Shown in pieces: positions 16,879 to 25,346 of a DNA stretch of 64,000 bases. The stretch's first letter is position 1, and the number at the start of each line of letters is the position of its first letter. The stretch lies in contig NZ_CANMDB010000002.1 of the NCBI RefSeq assembly GCF_947496515.1, positions 248,001-312,000 on the forward strand, in the 5' to 3' direction. A program made the translations under genes and the position numbers. Under the pieces are notes generated by a model. It saw nothing but the letters and a program-made list of their open reading frames with translations. It searched no databases and was not told where the DNA came from. This DNA comes from an uncultured Roseobacter sp. (GTDB lineage Bacteria > Pseudomonadota > Alphaproteobacteria > Rhodobacterales > Rhodobacteraceae).

Positions 16879-17871
16879 CTAGTTTTCGCCGAACGTGTCT
16901 CTGTAAGCCAAGGGAGAGACCCCTACGTGCCGCTGGAAGGCCCGTCGAAGACGCTGTTCATCGGAGAAACCGGTGTTAAAGGCAATTTTCGCCAGTTGAA
17001 GATCACTTCGGGCCAGGGCGCGTTTCGCTGCATCCACACGCATGATCTCGACAGCCTTTGCGGGCGTCATACCCGTTTTCTCCTTGTACTTCCGGGAGAA
17101 ACTACGAGGGCTCATGGCGATCCGTTCTGCCAGTTTCGGAACGCTCAGATCGCTTTGCAGATGTCCGGCGATCCAGGCATGAAGGTCCGCGAATAATCCT
17201 TCGGTTTCCGCAGCCTGAATGTTGAGTGCGTCGCTGAACTGGGCTTGTCCGCCCGGTCGTTTGAAAAATACGACCAGCGCCTGTGCAACCTGCATGGCAG
17301 CTTCGTGGCCCATGTCTTCTTCGATCATCGCCAGCGCGAGATCAATACCAGCCGTCACACCGGCGGACGACCACATATTCCCGTTTCGGACGAAAAGCGG
17401 ATCACGCTTGACGTCGATTTCAGGAAAGCGCCGCTTCAGTTCATCCACCTGACGCCAATGGGTGGTGACGCTGTGCCCGTTGATCAACCCGGCAGCTGCG
17501 GTTAGAAACGATCCCATGCACGTCGAGGCAATCCGCTTGCACCCTTGGCTGGTCGTTCTGACCCAATCCACAAGGTCTTTCTGTTCCACCGCATCAAATA
17601 CCCCGTTGCCACCGGCGACAATGAGGGTGTCAATCGGTTCACTGGCAGCCTGTTCAAGAGAGACGCTGCCAAGTTCCACCGCACAGTCTGTAAGAACCGG
17701 ACCGCCACCCGGGGATGCCACGTCGATCTGGTAGCGTTTCCGACCACCGGCGATTTCGGTGTTGTTCGCGCTGCAGAACGCCTGCAGCGGTCCCGTGACA
17801 TCAAGGAGCGTGACACCCGGGTAGATGACAAAGACAACGCGGTGCACGGGATTGGCTGTTTTTGACTGCAT
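16879..17871 (-). CDS. GlxA-type transcriptional regulator (DJ-1/PfpI domain plus AraC HTH)
   Basis: A 330-residue two-domain regulator. Residues about 10-175 form a DJ-1/PfpI class I amidotransferase-like domain with the nucleophile-elbow region IASTCMGSFLTAAAGLINGH and the following TTHWR. Residues about 225-325 form an AraC-type double helix-turn-helix (ERIAMSPRSFSRKYKEKTG, then IAFNTGFSDEQRLRRAFQRH). Such proteins sense small metabolites, as in choline or arginine catabolism control. It diverges from the MFS gene at 17938 with 66 bases between starts, so it most likely regulates that transporter. Confidence 0.92.
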   Translation of the reverse strand: MQSKTANPVHRVVFVIYPGVTLLDVTGPLQAFCSANNTEIAGGRKRYQIDVASPGGGPVLTDCAVELGSVSLEQAASEPIDTLIVAGGNGVFDAVEQKDLVDWVRTTSQGCKRIASTCMGSFLTAAAGLINGHSVTTHWRQVDELKRRFPEIDVKRDPLFVRNGNMWSSAGVTAGIDLALAMIEEDMGHEAAMQVAQALVVFFKRPGGQAQFSDALNIQAAETEGLFADLHAWIAGHLQSDLSVPKLAERIAMSPRSFSRKYKEKTGMTPAKAVEIMRVDAAKRALARSDLQLAKIAFNTGFSDEQRLRRAFQRHVGVSPLAYRDTFGEN

Positions 17872-17881
17872 ATTGTCATTT

Positions 17882-17900
17882 ATGCCAATTCCGGCGGCAT
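17882..17900. promoter_or_regulatory. short dyad in the glxA-like / MFS divergent gap
   Basis: ATGCC at 17882-17886 and GGCAT at 17896-17900 are inverted repeats with a 9-base spacer. They lie 11 bases upstream of the regulator start and 38 bases before the MFS start. It is a plausible operator only by position, since a 5-base arm could arise by chance. Confidence 0.3.
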
Positions 17901-17937
17901 GTAAACCGATCTGGCCCTAGATAGCGGAGCCAGTCAG

Positions 17938-19164
17938 TTGACCCTCAAGCCCCAAAACAAGACCGCAGCACTCATCATCGGATTGTCTTTCGTCGCCCTT
18001 GCCCTGACATTTTCAGCAAGAGCGGCCTTGGGGCTGGTCATGCCAATATTGGAACAGGAGCTCGGCTGGTCCAGGAGCTTCACGTCAGGTGCTGCGGCGG
18101 GCGCCCTCCTGGTCATGGCCGCGATTGCTCCGTTTGGTGGGCGGCTCGTCGACAAACAAGGCGCGCGGGCAATCCTGCTGATCGGGCTCGGGGCGCTGGC
18201 CGCCGGGTGCTTTCTGGTTGCGGCGACCGTCAACCCCATTGCCTTCCTTCTGGCGTTCAGTGGCATTGCAGCCGTCGGCTTTGGCCTCGTCGCCACCCAT
18301 GTGGTCTCCACCGCCGTTGAACAGGAAGTCAAAACAGACCGAGGTCTGGCGACCGGCATCGCAACATCGGGATCCACAGGCGGTCAATTCATCTTTGTTC
18401 CACTTCTGGCTGTACTGATCAGCGCTTATGACTGGCGGTTGGCCTTTGTCGCACTTGGCATTGGAACACTCGTTGTCATGGGGTGTGTCTTTCGCTGGTT
18501 TCCCAAGACCACGAAGGGCACGACCGACGGCTCAGCAGCGAACAGGTCCACCGGTACACTGTGGCGGGACCTAACAAGCATTCTGAAACTGCCGGCGTTT
18601 CAGATCCTGTTCTGGAGCTACTTCATCTGCGGCTATACAACCTCTGGCGTGATCGAGACCCACTTTCTGCCCTATGCCGCGTTTTGCGGGTTCGGACCGG
18701 TCCCGTCTGCAACGGCCTACGGTCTCTTGTCGGCAATCAACCTTGTCGGGATGATCTTGGCGGGGTGGCTGACCGATCGGGTAAACAGGCCGCTGCTGTT
18801 GGGGATGATTTATCTGGTGCGCGGTCTTACCTTCGTCATCCTGCTCAACGTCGGTGCCAGCTTTGAGACCTTGATCTTCTTCTCGATCCTCTTTGGTCTG
18901 GTGGACTACTCGACAGTGCCGGTGACGGCGAGCCTTGTGGCCTCCCATATCGGCAGGGGAGTTATGGGATTGGCGTTTGGCCTGATCTCCGCAGGACACC
19001 AGATCGGAGCCGCTGCCGGTGCCTATTTCGGAGGAGTTCTCTTTGATCTCTATGCCCAATATGATTGGGTTTGGTGGTCTTCTGTCTGGCTGGCCGTATG
19101 TGCGGGTGCCCTGGTGTTTTTGATGAAAGACAAACCGCAAGACCGATGCCTTTTGCAGGTCTGA
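17938..19164 (+). CDS. MFS transporter (monocarboxylate-porter-like)
   Basis: A 408-residue, 12-span major facilitator. The N-terminal half shows SARAALGLVMPILEQELGWSRS, and the loop GGRLVDKQGAR fits the MFS motif A position between spans 2 and 3. A longer central loop follows the sixth span, and the second half repeats the motif as AGWLTDRVNRP. Start codon is TTG at 17938 with GCGGAG about 7 bases upstream; no ATG lies nearby without losing the first span. It diverges from the GlxA-like regulator. The substrate is not determinable; MFS proteins of this type often carry organic acids or drugs. Confidence 0.88.
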   Translation: MTLKPQNKTAALIIGLSFVALALTFSARAALGLVMPILEQELGWSRSFTSGAAAGALLVMAAIAPFGGRLVDKQGARAILLIGLGALAAGCFLVAATVNPIAFLLAFSGIAAVGFGLVATHVVSTAVEQEVKTDRGLATGIATSGSTGGQFIFVPLLAVLISAYDWRLAFVALGIGTLVVMGCVFRWFPKTTKGTTDGSAANRSTGTLWRDLTSILKLPAFQILFWSYFICGYTTSGVIETHFLPYAAFCGFGPVPSATAYGLLSAINLVGMILAGWLTDRVNRPLLLGMIYLVRGLTFVILLNVGASFETLIFFSILFGLVDYSTVPVTASLVASHIGRGVMGLAFGLISAGHQIGAAAGAYFGGVLFDLYAQYDWVWWSSVWLAVCAGALVFLMKDKPQDRCLLQV

Positions 19165-19380
19165 GAAATGTCGTTGAATTTCACCAGAACCTGCCGCACC
19201 AGCTGAATTGAAACCGAGTGCCGGGTGGCGCCTTTCGTAAGGCCGGACATGGGCCTTGGCCGACGCCCCCTCCGTTCGTTTTCAGAGCGGTCATCATGGG
19301 CAATTCTTCCGTACATTTTCAAAAGAACGCGCAGTCTTTCAGTACTATCAGTCCCAGGCAGCCGATGCTGTGGGTGTCAG

Positions 19381-20310
19381 CTACTCAGAAATGCCTTCCC
19401 GGCTTTCCCAGTCTATGTCGGGCTGCTGAGCGATAATACCACAAGGATTGTGAGTGCCGTCATTCACGTAGTAACCGAAGCGGATTTCTTCAAAATCCAC
19501 CGTCTCGCGAATACCTGGCAATTGAACTACCTGGCGCGTGAAACGCCACAGGTGCGGGTAGTCCACCAATCTCCGGCGGGTACAGCGAAAATGTGTCGCA
19601 TATACCGTATCGAAGCGGACCAAGGTCGCAAACAGTCTAACATCAGCAAGCGTTAGGTTGTTTCCGAACAGGAAGGTTCTGCCATCGAGCCGCGTTTCCA
19701 ATTCGTCCAGCGTGTGAAAAACAAGGTCAACGGCTGCATCATAGTCGCCTTGCCGTTGGGATTTCCCGGCGCGATAGACCGCATTCGAAAGGCCGTCGAA
19801 AATATGCTGGGTGAGCACGTCGATTTCGTCGCCGAACTCCTCTGGCCGCAGAGCAATTGATGGGCTTACCGCATCGAACGCCCGCATAATGTCAGACGAT
19901 GAGTTCGATAAGATCTTGCGTTGCTTCGCATCCCACAAGATCGGGACCGTTGATCGCCCGGTGTAGTCGGACACCGTGGAGGTGTAGAATTGATGCACAT
20001 GCGTGAACTGCGCGCGATCGGGAAGCGGCCCGCCGGGCAGGAGGCCGTAACCTTCTCGGCGTGGACCGCCAGCCCATTGGATCTGCACAGCGTCGGTCAT
20101 CTTTGAAAGCACAAGAGCGATCACAGCACCATGTGACCAGGGACAGCTTGCCGACGCGATCAGAAAGAAACGGCCACGCTCCTCCAACAAGTGGCGCAAG
20201 ACTTCTGGTTGGATGGATGTGGGCAGGGCGCTTTGCTCTCGGCGGTAGGTGCCCGAAACCATCGAGCGGTCCGCGTGATCATCCCATTTTCCATCTATCA
20301 GCATACCCAT
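19381..20310 (-). CDS. glutathione S-transferase family protein, glutathionyl-hydroquinone reductase-like (YqjG/ECM4)
   Basis: A 309-residue Xi-class GST. These enzymes use glutathione to reduce glutathionyl-hydroquinones. The catalytic motif region reads ASCPWSHGA near residues 54-62, with Cys and the CPW context conserved. The TVPILWD segment follows at about residue 120, with NSSSDIMR after it. The C-terminal helical domain ends with GYYVNDGTHNPCGIIAQQPDIDW, strongly recalling the GYYxxxxxxNPxGIVPxGP signature. Length fits the class. It stands alone between the MFS gene and decayed DNA, with no quinone-degradation genes next to it. Confidence 0.88.
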   Translation of the reverse strand: MGMLIDGKWDDHADRSMVSGTYRREQSALPTSIQPEVLRHLLEERGRFFLIASASCPWSHGAVIALVLSKMTDAVQIQWAGGPRREGYGLLPGGPLPDRAQFTHVHQFYTSTVSDYTGRSTVPILWDAKQRKILSNSSSDIMRAFDAVSPSIALRPEEFGDEIDVLTQHIFDGLSNAVYRAGKSQRQGDYDAAVDLVFHTLDELETRLDGRTFLFGNNLTLADVRLFATLVRFDTVYATHFRCTRRRLVDYPHLWRFTRQVVQLPGIRETVDFEEIRFGYYVNDGTHNPCGIIAQQPDIDWESREGISE

Positions 20311-21075
20311 GCACGCCCACCTTTTTTGAGGATTGGAAGGCTCTACCTGACACTAAAAGCAACCGTCGGCGCAACAGCAACTCTGCCCCGCCTCGACGTC
20401 GGAACGGATGCCGGCGTGACCCGGGTCAGTCCACGATAATCCGGGCGCAGCACCGCGGTGCGCTATATGTATGCTGCCCATAAGATAGCCCGTTGCATCG
20501 TCAGCCAACACGGGATGTCGGAGAAACCGCACGAACACACCGTCGGTCGGGGACCGAAGTAGCCGCACGGGCAGTTGCTAAGGCTGACCGGGGATGTCCC
20601 TCGAACGCCGATGTGTAGTCCGATTTCTGCAATAGCCTTCATTGGGTGCCCTATGGATCGCAGTCACAGGCGGGGGTCATCAACCCAACGGTCATCGACG
20701 CCGATATCGTTGCTGCAGGGGACAACGTCTTCGGCTTCCTGAGCTGCCGCGGCGCTTGACGCTGACAAACAGACCTCGCTTTGCGCGCTCACCAGCCGCG
20801 ACGCATCGTTGACCTGTCCGCCTCGACCGAGGACATGATCAAGGCCTATACCTCCGCAGACTACCTTCTTTGACGGCTCAGCTTGGTTTTCGCGGGCTTG
20901 GTCACCGAAAAGCAGACGTGCCGCAACCCTGCGACAGCAAGGAAACAGCAGTGCAGGATATGACGACTATATTCCACAGATCTGGCGTTTTTCTTGCTCG
21001 GGCGTGGATTTGCGTTGCCGCCGGACCCGAGCCTCATTATTCAATGGTCAACAGTTTTTAACCATTGGACTTGTT
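20311..21075. other. 765-base stretch without an intact gene, upstream of the RTX gene
   Basis: No frame longer than about 80 codons has a recognisable motif. A short frame at about 20648-20758 reads INPTVIDADIVAAGDNVFGF and stops; another short stretch near 20835-20873 reads STEDMIKAYTSADYLL. They look like pieces of once-coding DNA, but the family was not recognised. No transposase motif, RNA gene or clear promoter was found. It may hold the RTX gene's regulatory region in its last 200 bases. Confidence 0.45.
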
Positions 21076-23748
21076 ATGACGATCCCGACCCTTTGGCGTG
21101 CGCCATTTCAGATTACGACCGGAGCTGCGAGTGAAGGGGGCAAGTCTTCCTTCGAGGTGATCGGATTGGCCAACGGAGGGCTCATGTTTGCGTGGGGCTT
21201 GCGTGAGGCGCAAGCCGTCGGCGGTACCGGAAGCGATATCATCGGTAAAATCTATGACGCGGACGGAAAAGTTGTTTACGATTCCTTCTTTCTGAACAGA
21301 GCGGTGACACTGGGCGACCAGAAATCCTTCACCCTGGCGCCGACGCATGATGGCTTCGTATTGGCTTACACAGACGGCGAGCTTCGTTCTTCGGCGATCC
21401 GGATCGAACGAACCTTCGAAGACCTGTCCTATGTATACGGGTCGGTCACCGCTGAACGCGGATTTGATAACGCAAAACTTGCAGTGAACCTCACGCCCAC
21501 CAACGATGACATATTTGTTGCGTATACGACATCCCTTAGCTCTAACCGGGAGTTCAACGCGCGCATCATCGATGAGAATGATGTGTTTTCGCCGACGTTC
21601 TCCGAGCAGAATCCAGCACATAATTCTACAATCAACTCAATCTCCGATGTTGTGGTTCTGAGCGACGGAAGCTTCGCCTCACTCATCAAGAATGGCACCA
21701 GCGCTTACGTATCCGTCGTTTCTGAAAATAATCTGTTGCTTTCTGAGACCGCGGTAGACACCTCAATACCGGTGATCGCGGAAGGTATCGCAAGCCTTGC
21801 AGGTGGTGGATTTGTCGTCGTCAACGAGGTGCTACTGGAGCAAAAGGCGATTACCGCCCAGGTGTATGCCAGCGACGGTCAGTTGGTGGGGGGCACCGGC
21901 CCGATTGTGGTTGAGGGTCAGAACGCAACACGCCCCTTGGTGCAGGCTCTGCCGGACGGTGGTTTCGCCATTCTGTTTGAAGCCGGGAGCGCCCGCTACT
22001 TCATGCAACTCTTCAACGCCGACGCTACCAGTGCCAGTGAATTGTTTCTTCTTGCGGATGAAAGCGCGGTAACGTCATTTCCCGCGATCCCGGCAATGAC
22101 GGTCACGGCGGACGGCCGGATTGTCTTGGTAACCGAGCGCAGCGAAAGTATACGGGACAGCGGTGACTACTATGCGTCTATCTGGGATCCGCGCGGCAAG
22201 GTTATAGACCCTGACGATTACGGTCAGATCCGCGCGAATTTCCTCGCAACCGATACGATCACTACAGGTGTAAACGGCTCGATTGTGTTGCAAGGGGCAC
22301 CGGGGGACACGATCCTCGGCCAGGGCGGTGATGATGTGATCTACACCTCGGCCAGCGGTGACTTCCGGGGAGGTGGCGGCAACGATCGGTTCGTTCTGGC
22401 AGCCCAGTTCCCCGCCACGGGCGATTTCCGCGCCATTGACGGTGAAACGGGCATCGATACCTTGGACACCCGGGCCGTTACGGTCTGCTACACCATCAAT
22501 CTCGAAACGGGAGAGACGAGCTATCCAGGCGCGCCTGCGACGCAGGCCGAGGCGGTCCTCAATATCGAGAACCTGATCACCGGCAAAGGCAATGACACCA
22601 TAACCGGGTCTTCTCTGCGCAACGAGATCGAGACGGGGCAAGGTAACGACACGGTCTTTGCCGGAGACGGCGATGATGTGGTGCGGGGCCAGCGCGGTGA
22701 TGACATCCTTAATGGCGAGAACGGCAACGATACGCTGAACGGTGGTGAGGGGAACGACACGATCTTGGGCGGCGGTGGCGCGGATACCGTCTACGGCCAG
22801 GACGGTGACGATGTAATCGGAGGTGGCGATGGCAACGACCAGCTCTTTGGCGAAGACGGCAATGACACGATCAACGGCGGTGAGGGCGATGACACCATCG
22901 GCGGGGCATTCGGCAATGACGTGATCAACGCAGGTGACGGAAACGACACCGCCTTCGGTGGCGAGGGCGATGATACCGTTCGAGGCGGCGCCGGAAACGA
23001 CCGGCTCTTCGGCAGCGGTGGGGCGGACTTTGTCGACGGCGAGGACGGCGACGACGAGATCTTTGGCGAGACCGGTGCCGACACCCTGCTGGGCGGCGCC
23101 GGAAACGATGAGATCAACGGCGGCGGTGGCAATGACCTCATGGAAGGCGGCGACGGCGCTGACCGGATGTTCGGCGGTTCGAACGATGATAGGATGTTCG
23201 GCGGCAACGACGATGATCTGATAGACGGCCAGCAGCAGGACGACGAGCTCTACGGGCAGGGCGGGGACGACACGCTCTTCGGCGGCGACGGCTCCGACTA
23301 CCTCGACGGCGGTATGGGTAACGACACGCTCTTCGGTGGCGCGCAGGGCGACACGCTGATCGGCGGCGGCGGGGCGGATCTGCTGAATGGCGGCGGTGGT
23401 TTTGACACTTTTGACTTCAAAGCGCTTTCGGACTCGGCCTTCGGCGCGGCGGACACCATCGCGGGCTTCGAGGGTGCTGGCATCTTTGGCGGGGACGTGA
23501 TCGACCTCTCGGGTATCGACGCCAACACGATCCTTGGCGGTAGCCAGGCCTTTACCTTCTTGGGAGCGGTGACGAGCGCGGTGGGTCTGGGCTTCGGTGC
23601 GGGTGCGCTGTGGGTGCAGGAGTTCGGCGGTCAGACGCGGCTTTATGGCGAAGTGGACGGCGACGGCGCCATCGATCTTGAGGTGCGCATCAATGACGGT
23701 GCTGGCACAATAGCCGCGGACTATACCGCAGACGATTTCCTGTTCTGA
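21076..23748 (+). CDS. RTX (hemolysin-type calcium-binding) secreted protein
   Basis: An 890-residue protein without a Sec signal, as expected for type I secretion. Residues 1 to about 400 hold a divergent repeat of the form xxGGFxVxx (LANGGLMFAWGL, GGGFVVVNEV, PDGGFAILFE), suggesting a beta-propeller-like domain. Residues 520-780 are 29 contiguous nonapeptides of the GGxGxDxUx type that bind calcium in parallel beta-rolls. The last 110 residues (FDFKALSDSAFGAADTI to DDFLF) match the C-terminal secretion region, ending in an acidic-hydrophobic tail. The ATG at 21076 is chosen as the first plausible start; its Shine-Dalgarno is weak. No HlyB/HlyD-type exporter lies in the window. Target and activity are unknown. 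Confidence 0.88.
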   Translation: MTIPTLWRAPFQITTGAASEGGKSSFEVIGLANGGLMFAWGLREAQAVGGTGSDIIGKIYDADGKVVYDSFFLNRAVTLGDQKSFTLAPTHDGFVLAYTDGELRSSAIRIERTFEDLSYVYGSVTAERGFDNAKLAVNLTPTNDDIFVAYTTSLSSNREFNARIIDENDVFSPTFSEQNPAHNSTINSISDVVVLSDGSFASLIKNGTSAYVSVVSENNLLLSETAVDTSIPVIAEGIASLAGGGFVVVNEVLLEQKAITAQVYASDGQLVGGTGPIVVEGQNATRPLVQALPDGGFAILFEAGSARYFMQLFNADATSASELFLLADESAVTSFPAIPAMTVTADGRIVLVTERSESIRDSGDYYASIWDPRGKVIDPDDYGQIRANFLATDTITTGVNGSIVLQGAPGDTILGQGGDDVIYTSASGDFRGGGGNDRFVLAAQFPATGDFRAIDGETGIDTLDTRAVTVCYTINLETGETSYPGAPATQAEAVLNIENLITGKGNDTITGSSLRNEIETGQGNDTVFAGDGDDVVRGQRGDDILNGENGNDTLNGGEGNDTILGGGGADTVYGQDGDDVIGGGDGNDQLFGEDGNDTINGGEGDDTIGGAFGNDVINAGDGNDTAFGGEGDDTVRGGAGNDRLFGSGGADFVDGEDGDDEIFGETGADTLLGGAGNDEINGGGGNDLMEGGDGADRMFGGSNDDRMFGGNDDDLIDGQQQDDELYGQGGDDTLFGGDGSDYLDGGMGNDTLFGGAQGDTLIGGGGADLLNGGGGFDTFDFKALSDSAFGAADTIAGFEGAGIFGGDVIDLSGIDANTILGGSQAFTFLGAVTSAVGLGFGAGALWVQEFGGQTRLYGEVDGDGAIDLEVRINDGAGTIAADYTADDFLF
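22633..23415 (+). repeat. 29 tandem RTX nonapeptide-encoding repeats
   Basis: Twenty-nine consecutive 27-base units each encode a nonapeptide close to GGxGxDxUx, with U a large hydrophobic residue, ending at GGGGFDTFD. Units 21-23 and 27 deviate from the Gly at position 4 (for example GGSNDDRMF, GQQQDDELY). A separate pair of less regular repeats lies upstream at about 22312-22390. DNA-level identity between units is moderate, so this is an old array kept by protein selection. Confidence 0.9.
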
Positions 23749-24882
23749 GACGCGGTAAGGTCTCAGAAGGAAACGCAGTTTGCACGAAGGATGTCATGCG
23801 GCAGCGTGCTTCGCCGCCGTTTGCCCGGCCTGTGACCCGGTTCTGCACGTGCTGTACAGCAGTGCGGATCGCGATGGCGGAAAGTGAACACCGAGCTGAA
23901 TGTCCGGAGTACGTTATAGCCGTCGATGGTCAGGGTCATCTCGCAGGGTGTTGCTACCATTGGTCATGTCGCGGCTCGAAGTCTGCAATGCCGATTGCGG
24001 CGTGACACATAAAGCATACTACACGTTTAGCTCGTTTGCTGGCTACGTGTTGAGATGGTCAGTGTTTGGACGCGGTTCATGCGAGGCGCTGCGAAATAGC
24101 GGAACTCTGGTGGTCGTTCGATCTTTACCGTGCGGTGCTTGAGAGATTTGCCGTCGGTGATCGTCCTGTCTGTAGCGCTGGCCAATTGCGGCAGGAGAGT
24201 GGCTTGGCCAACGAGTGTATCGCGCCAGAGGGCGTAGCAGTTCTTCGTTTGATCCCTGTGACTTAGAAGAGCGGCGCGCCGGTCGGCGTCGCTATCATCG
24301 AAGTTGCAGGGCCTCGATAGGAAGTGTCTTCGAAATCCCGCAACTTTATCGTCTCACTACTCGATCAGACCGAGCAACGCCGCCCAACCAAGCCCAGACA
24401 GCAGTGCATCGAACCATCTTCGAGCGTCCACCAGATGCCGGTTGTCGCGTGCTGCGATCCCATCTGGAAGCGCAAAAGCTGCGTTGGACGTTGACGCTGC
24501 AGCCTGTGGATACACTGCACGTGAGCATGAAGTTTCGCCCGCAAATACTTCGAACCAGCAGGATTTCATGGATTCATGTGTAAAATCAGTACCACAGTCC
24601 AGAGGTTCGAAATGCTTTAGTCCCGCTGTGGTTGATCCTGCCTGAACCCGGTTGCATGGGAAGCCTTCATCAGTCTCGAGATCCAGTTCTAGGTAAGTGG
24701 TGGCGGCACAGACTGTCATGCGCGACTGCTCGCCCGCCCCAAGACCAAGTCTCGACGGCTCGTCCGGGCCGGGTCAGGTTCATGATGCGATTAGGGTGCA
24801 TCTCGCAGACACGCTGGCCTACGACCGGTTCCGACGGATCTGTGGAGCCCTCCGGTCACCTGGCGGTGCACAAAGCGTCTCA
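23749..24882. other. 1.1-kb stretch without an intact gene, downstream of the RTX gene
   Basis: No open frame here has recognisable motifs or codon use like the neighbours, and the longest frames (about 120 codons) are rich in Arg, Cys and His, as in non-coding high-GC DNA. An 8-base inverted pair TTCGAACC / GGTTCGAA at 24549-24556 and 24604-24611 was seen, but without a supporting structure. The stretch is likely decayed accessory DNA between the RTX gene and the conserved DUF2237 gene. Confidence 0.5.
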
Positions 24883-25254
24883 TCACTCCAGGGCGTTTGC
24901 TTCCAATACTTCGATGGGCACGATGTCCAATGCGCGTCTGTGGGTCGCAGACAAGTTGACCCGCGGGGCGCAGCCCTCGTCATGTGCCTGTAGGAAGCGG
25001 CCTGCGCACAGACACCATGGATCCCCCGGCTTGAGACCTGCAAAGCCGAACTCCGGCCGCGGCGTGCTGAGATCGTTGCCTACGTATTTGGAATAGGCCA
25101 GGAATTCCTCGGTCATGACGGCGCAAACCGTGTGGCTGCCTTGATCCTCGGCACAGGTATTGCAATGCCCGTCGCGGAAAAAGCCCGTGACCGGATCGGT
25201 GCCGCAGACCGCGAGCGTCTGTCCGAGCACGTTGATGCTGTCGTCCTGGTCCAT
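24883..25254 (-). CDS. DUF2237 family protein
   Basis: A 123-residue protein of the DUF2237 family, conserved in proteobacteria and of unknown function. Typical features are INVLGQTLAVCGTDPVTGFFRDG, CNTCAEDQGSHTVCAVMTEEFLAYSK, GNDLSTPRPEFGFAGLKPGD and WCLCAGRFLQA. The conserved cysteines (C27, the CNTC pair, WCLCA) suggest metal binding or redox function, though none is proven. The ATG at 25254 has GGAGGAG 6 to 12 bases upstream and agrees with family N-termini; a much longer open frame extends upstream but is unrelated sequence. It marks the return to conserved chromosome after the accessory block. Confidence 0.9.
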   Translation of the reverse strand: MDQDDSINVLGQTLAVCGTDPVTGFFRDGHCNTCAEDQGSHTVCAVMTEEFLAYSKYVGNDLSTPRPEFGFAGLKPGDPWCLCAGRFLQAHDEGCAPRVNLSATHRRALDIVPIEVLEANALE

Positions 25255-25346
25255 CTGTGACTCCTCCGTGCGTCGGACTCCTCGGGAAGGGTTCGTTTGC
25301 CAAGGAAAAGATAGTACCGCCGCGTTGCTTTGCCATGCCGGATTAA

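Noticed and set aside
22633-23415. The 27-base periodic repeats as a CRISPR or tandem DNA repeat
   Set aside because: The period reflects RTX nonapeptides in a clear reading frame; repeats vary in sequence and have no spacers.
23746-23766. TGAGAC/GTCTCA dyad at the RTX stop codon as a terminator
   Set aside because: The stem is only 6 base pairs with an 8-base loop and no T-run.
24549-24611. 8-base inverted pair TTCGAACC / GGTTCGAA with a T-arm-like GGTTCGAA
   Set aside because: No tRNA acceptor or anticodon stem fits around it, and the 47-base spacer is not structured. It may be chance in decayed DNA.
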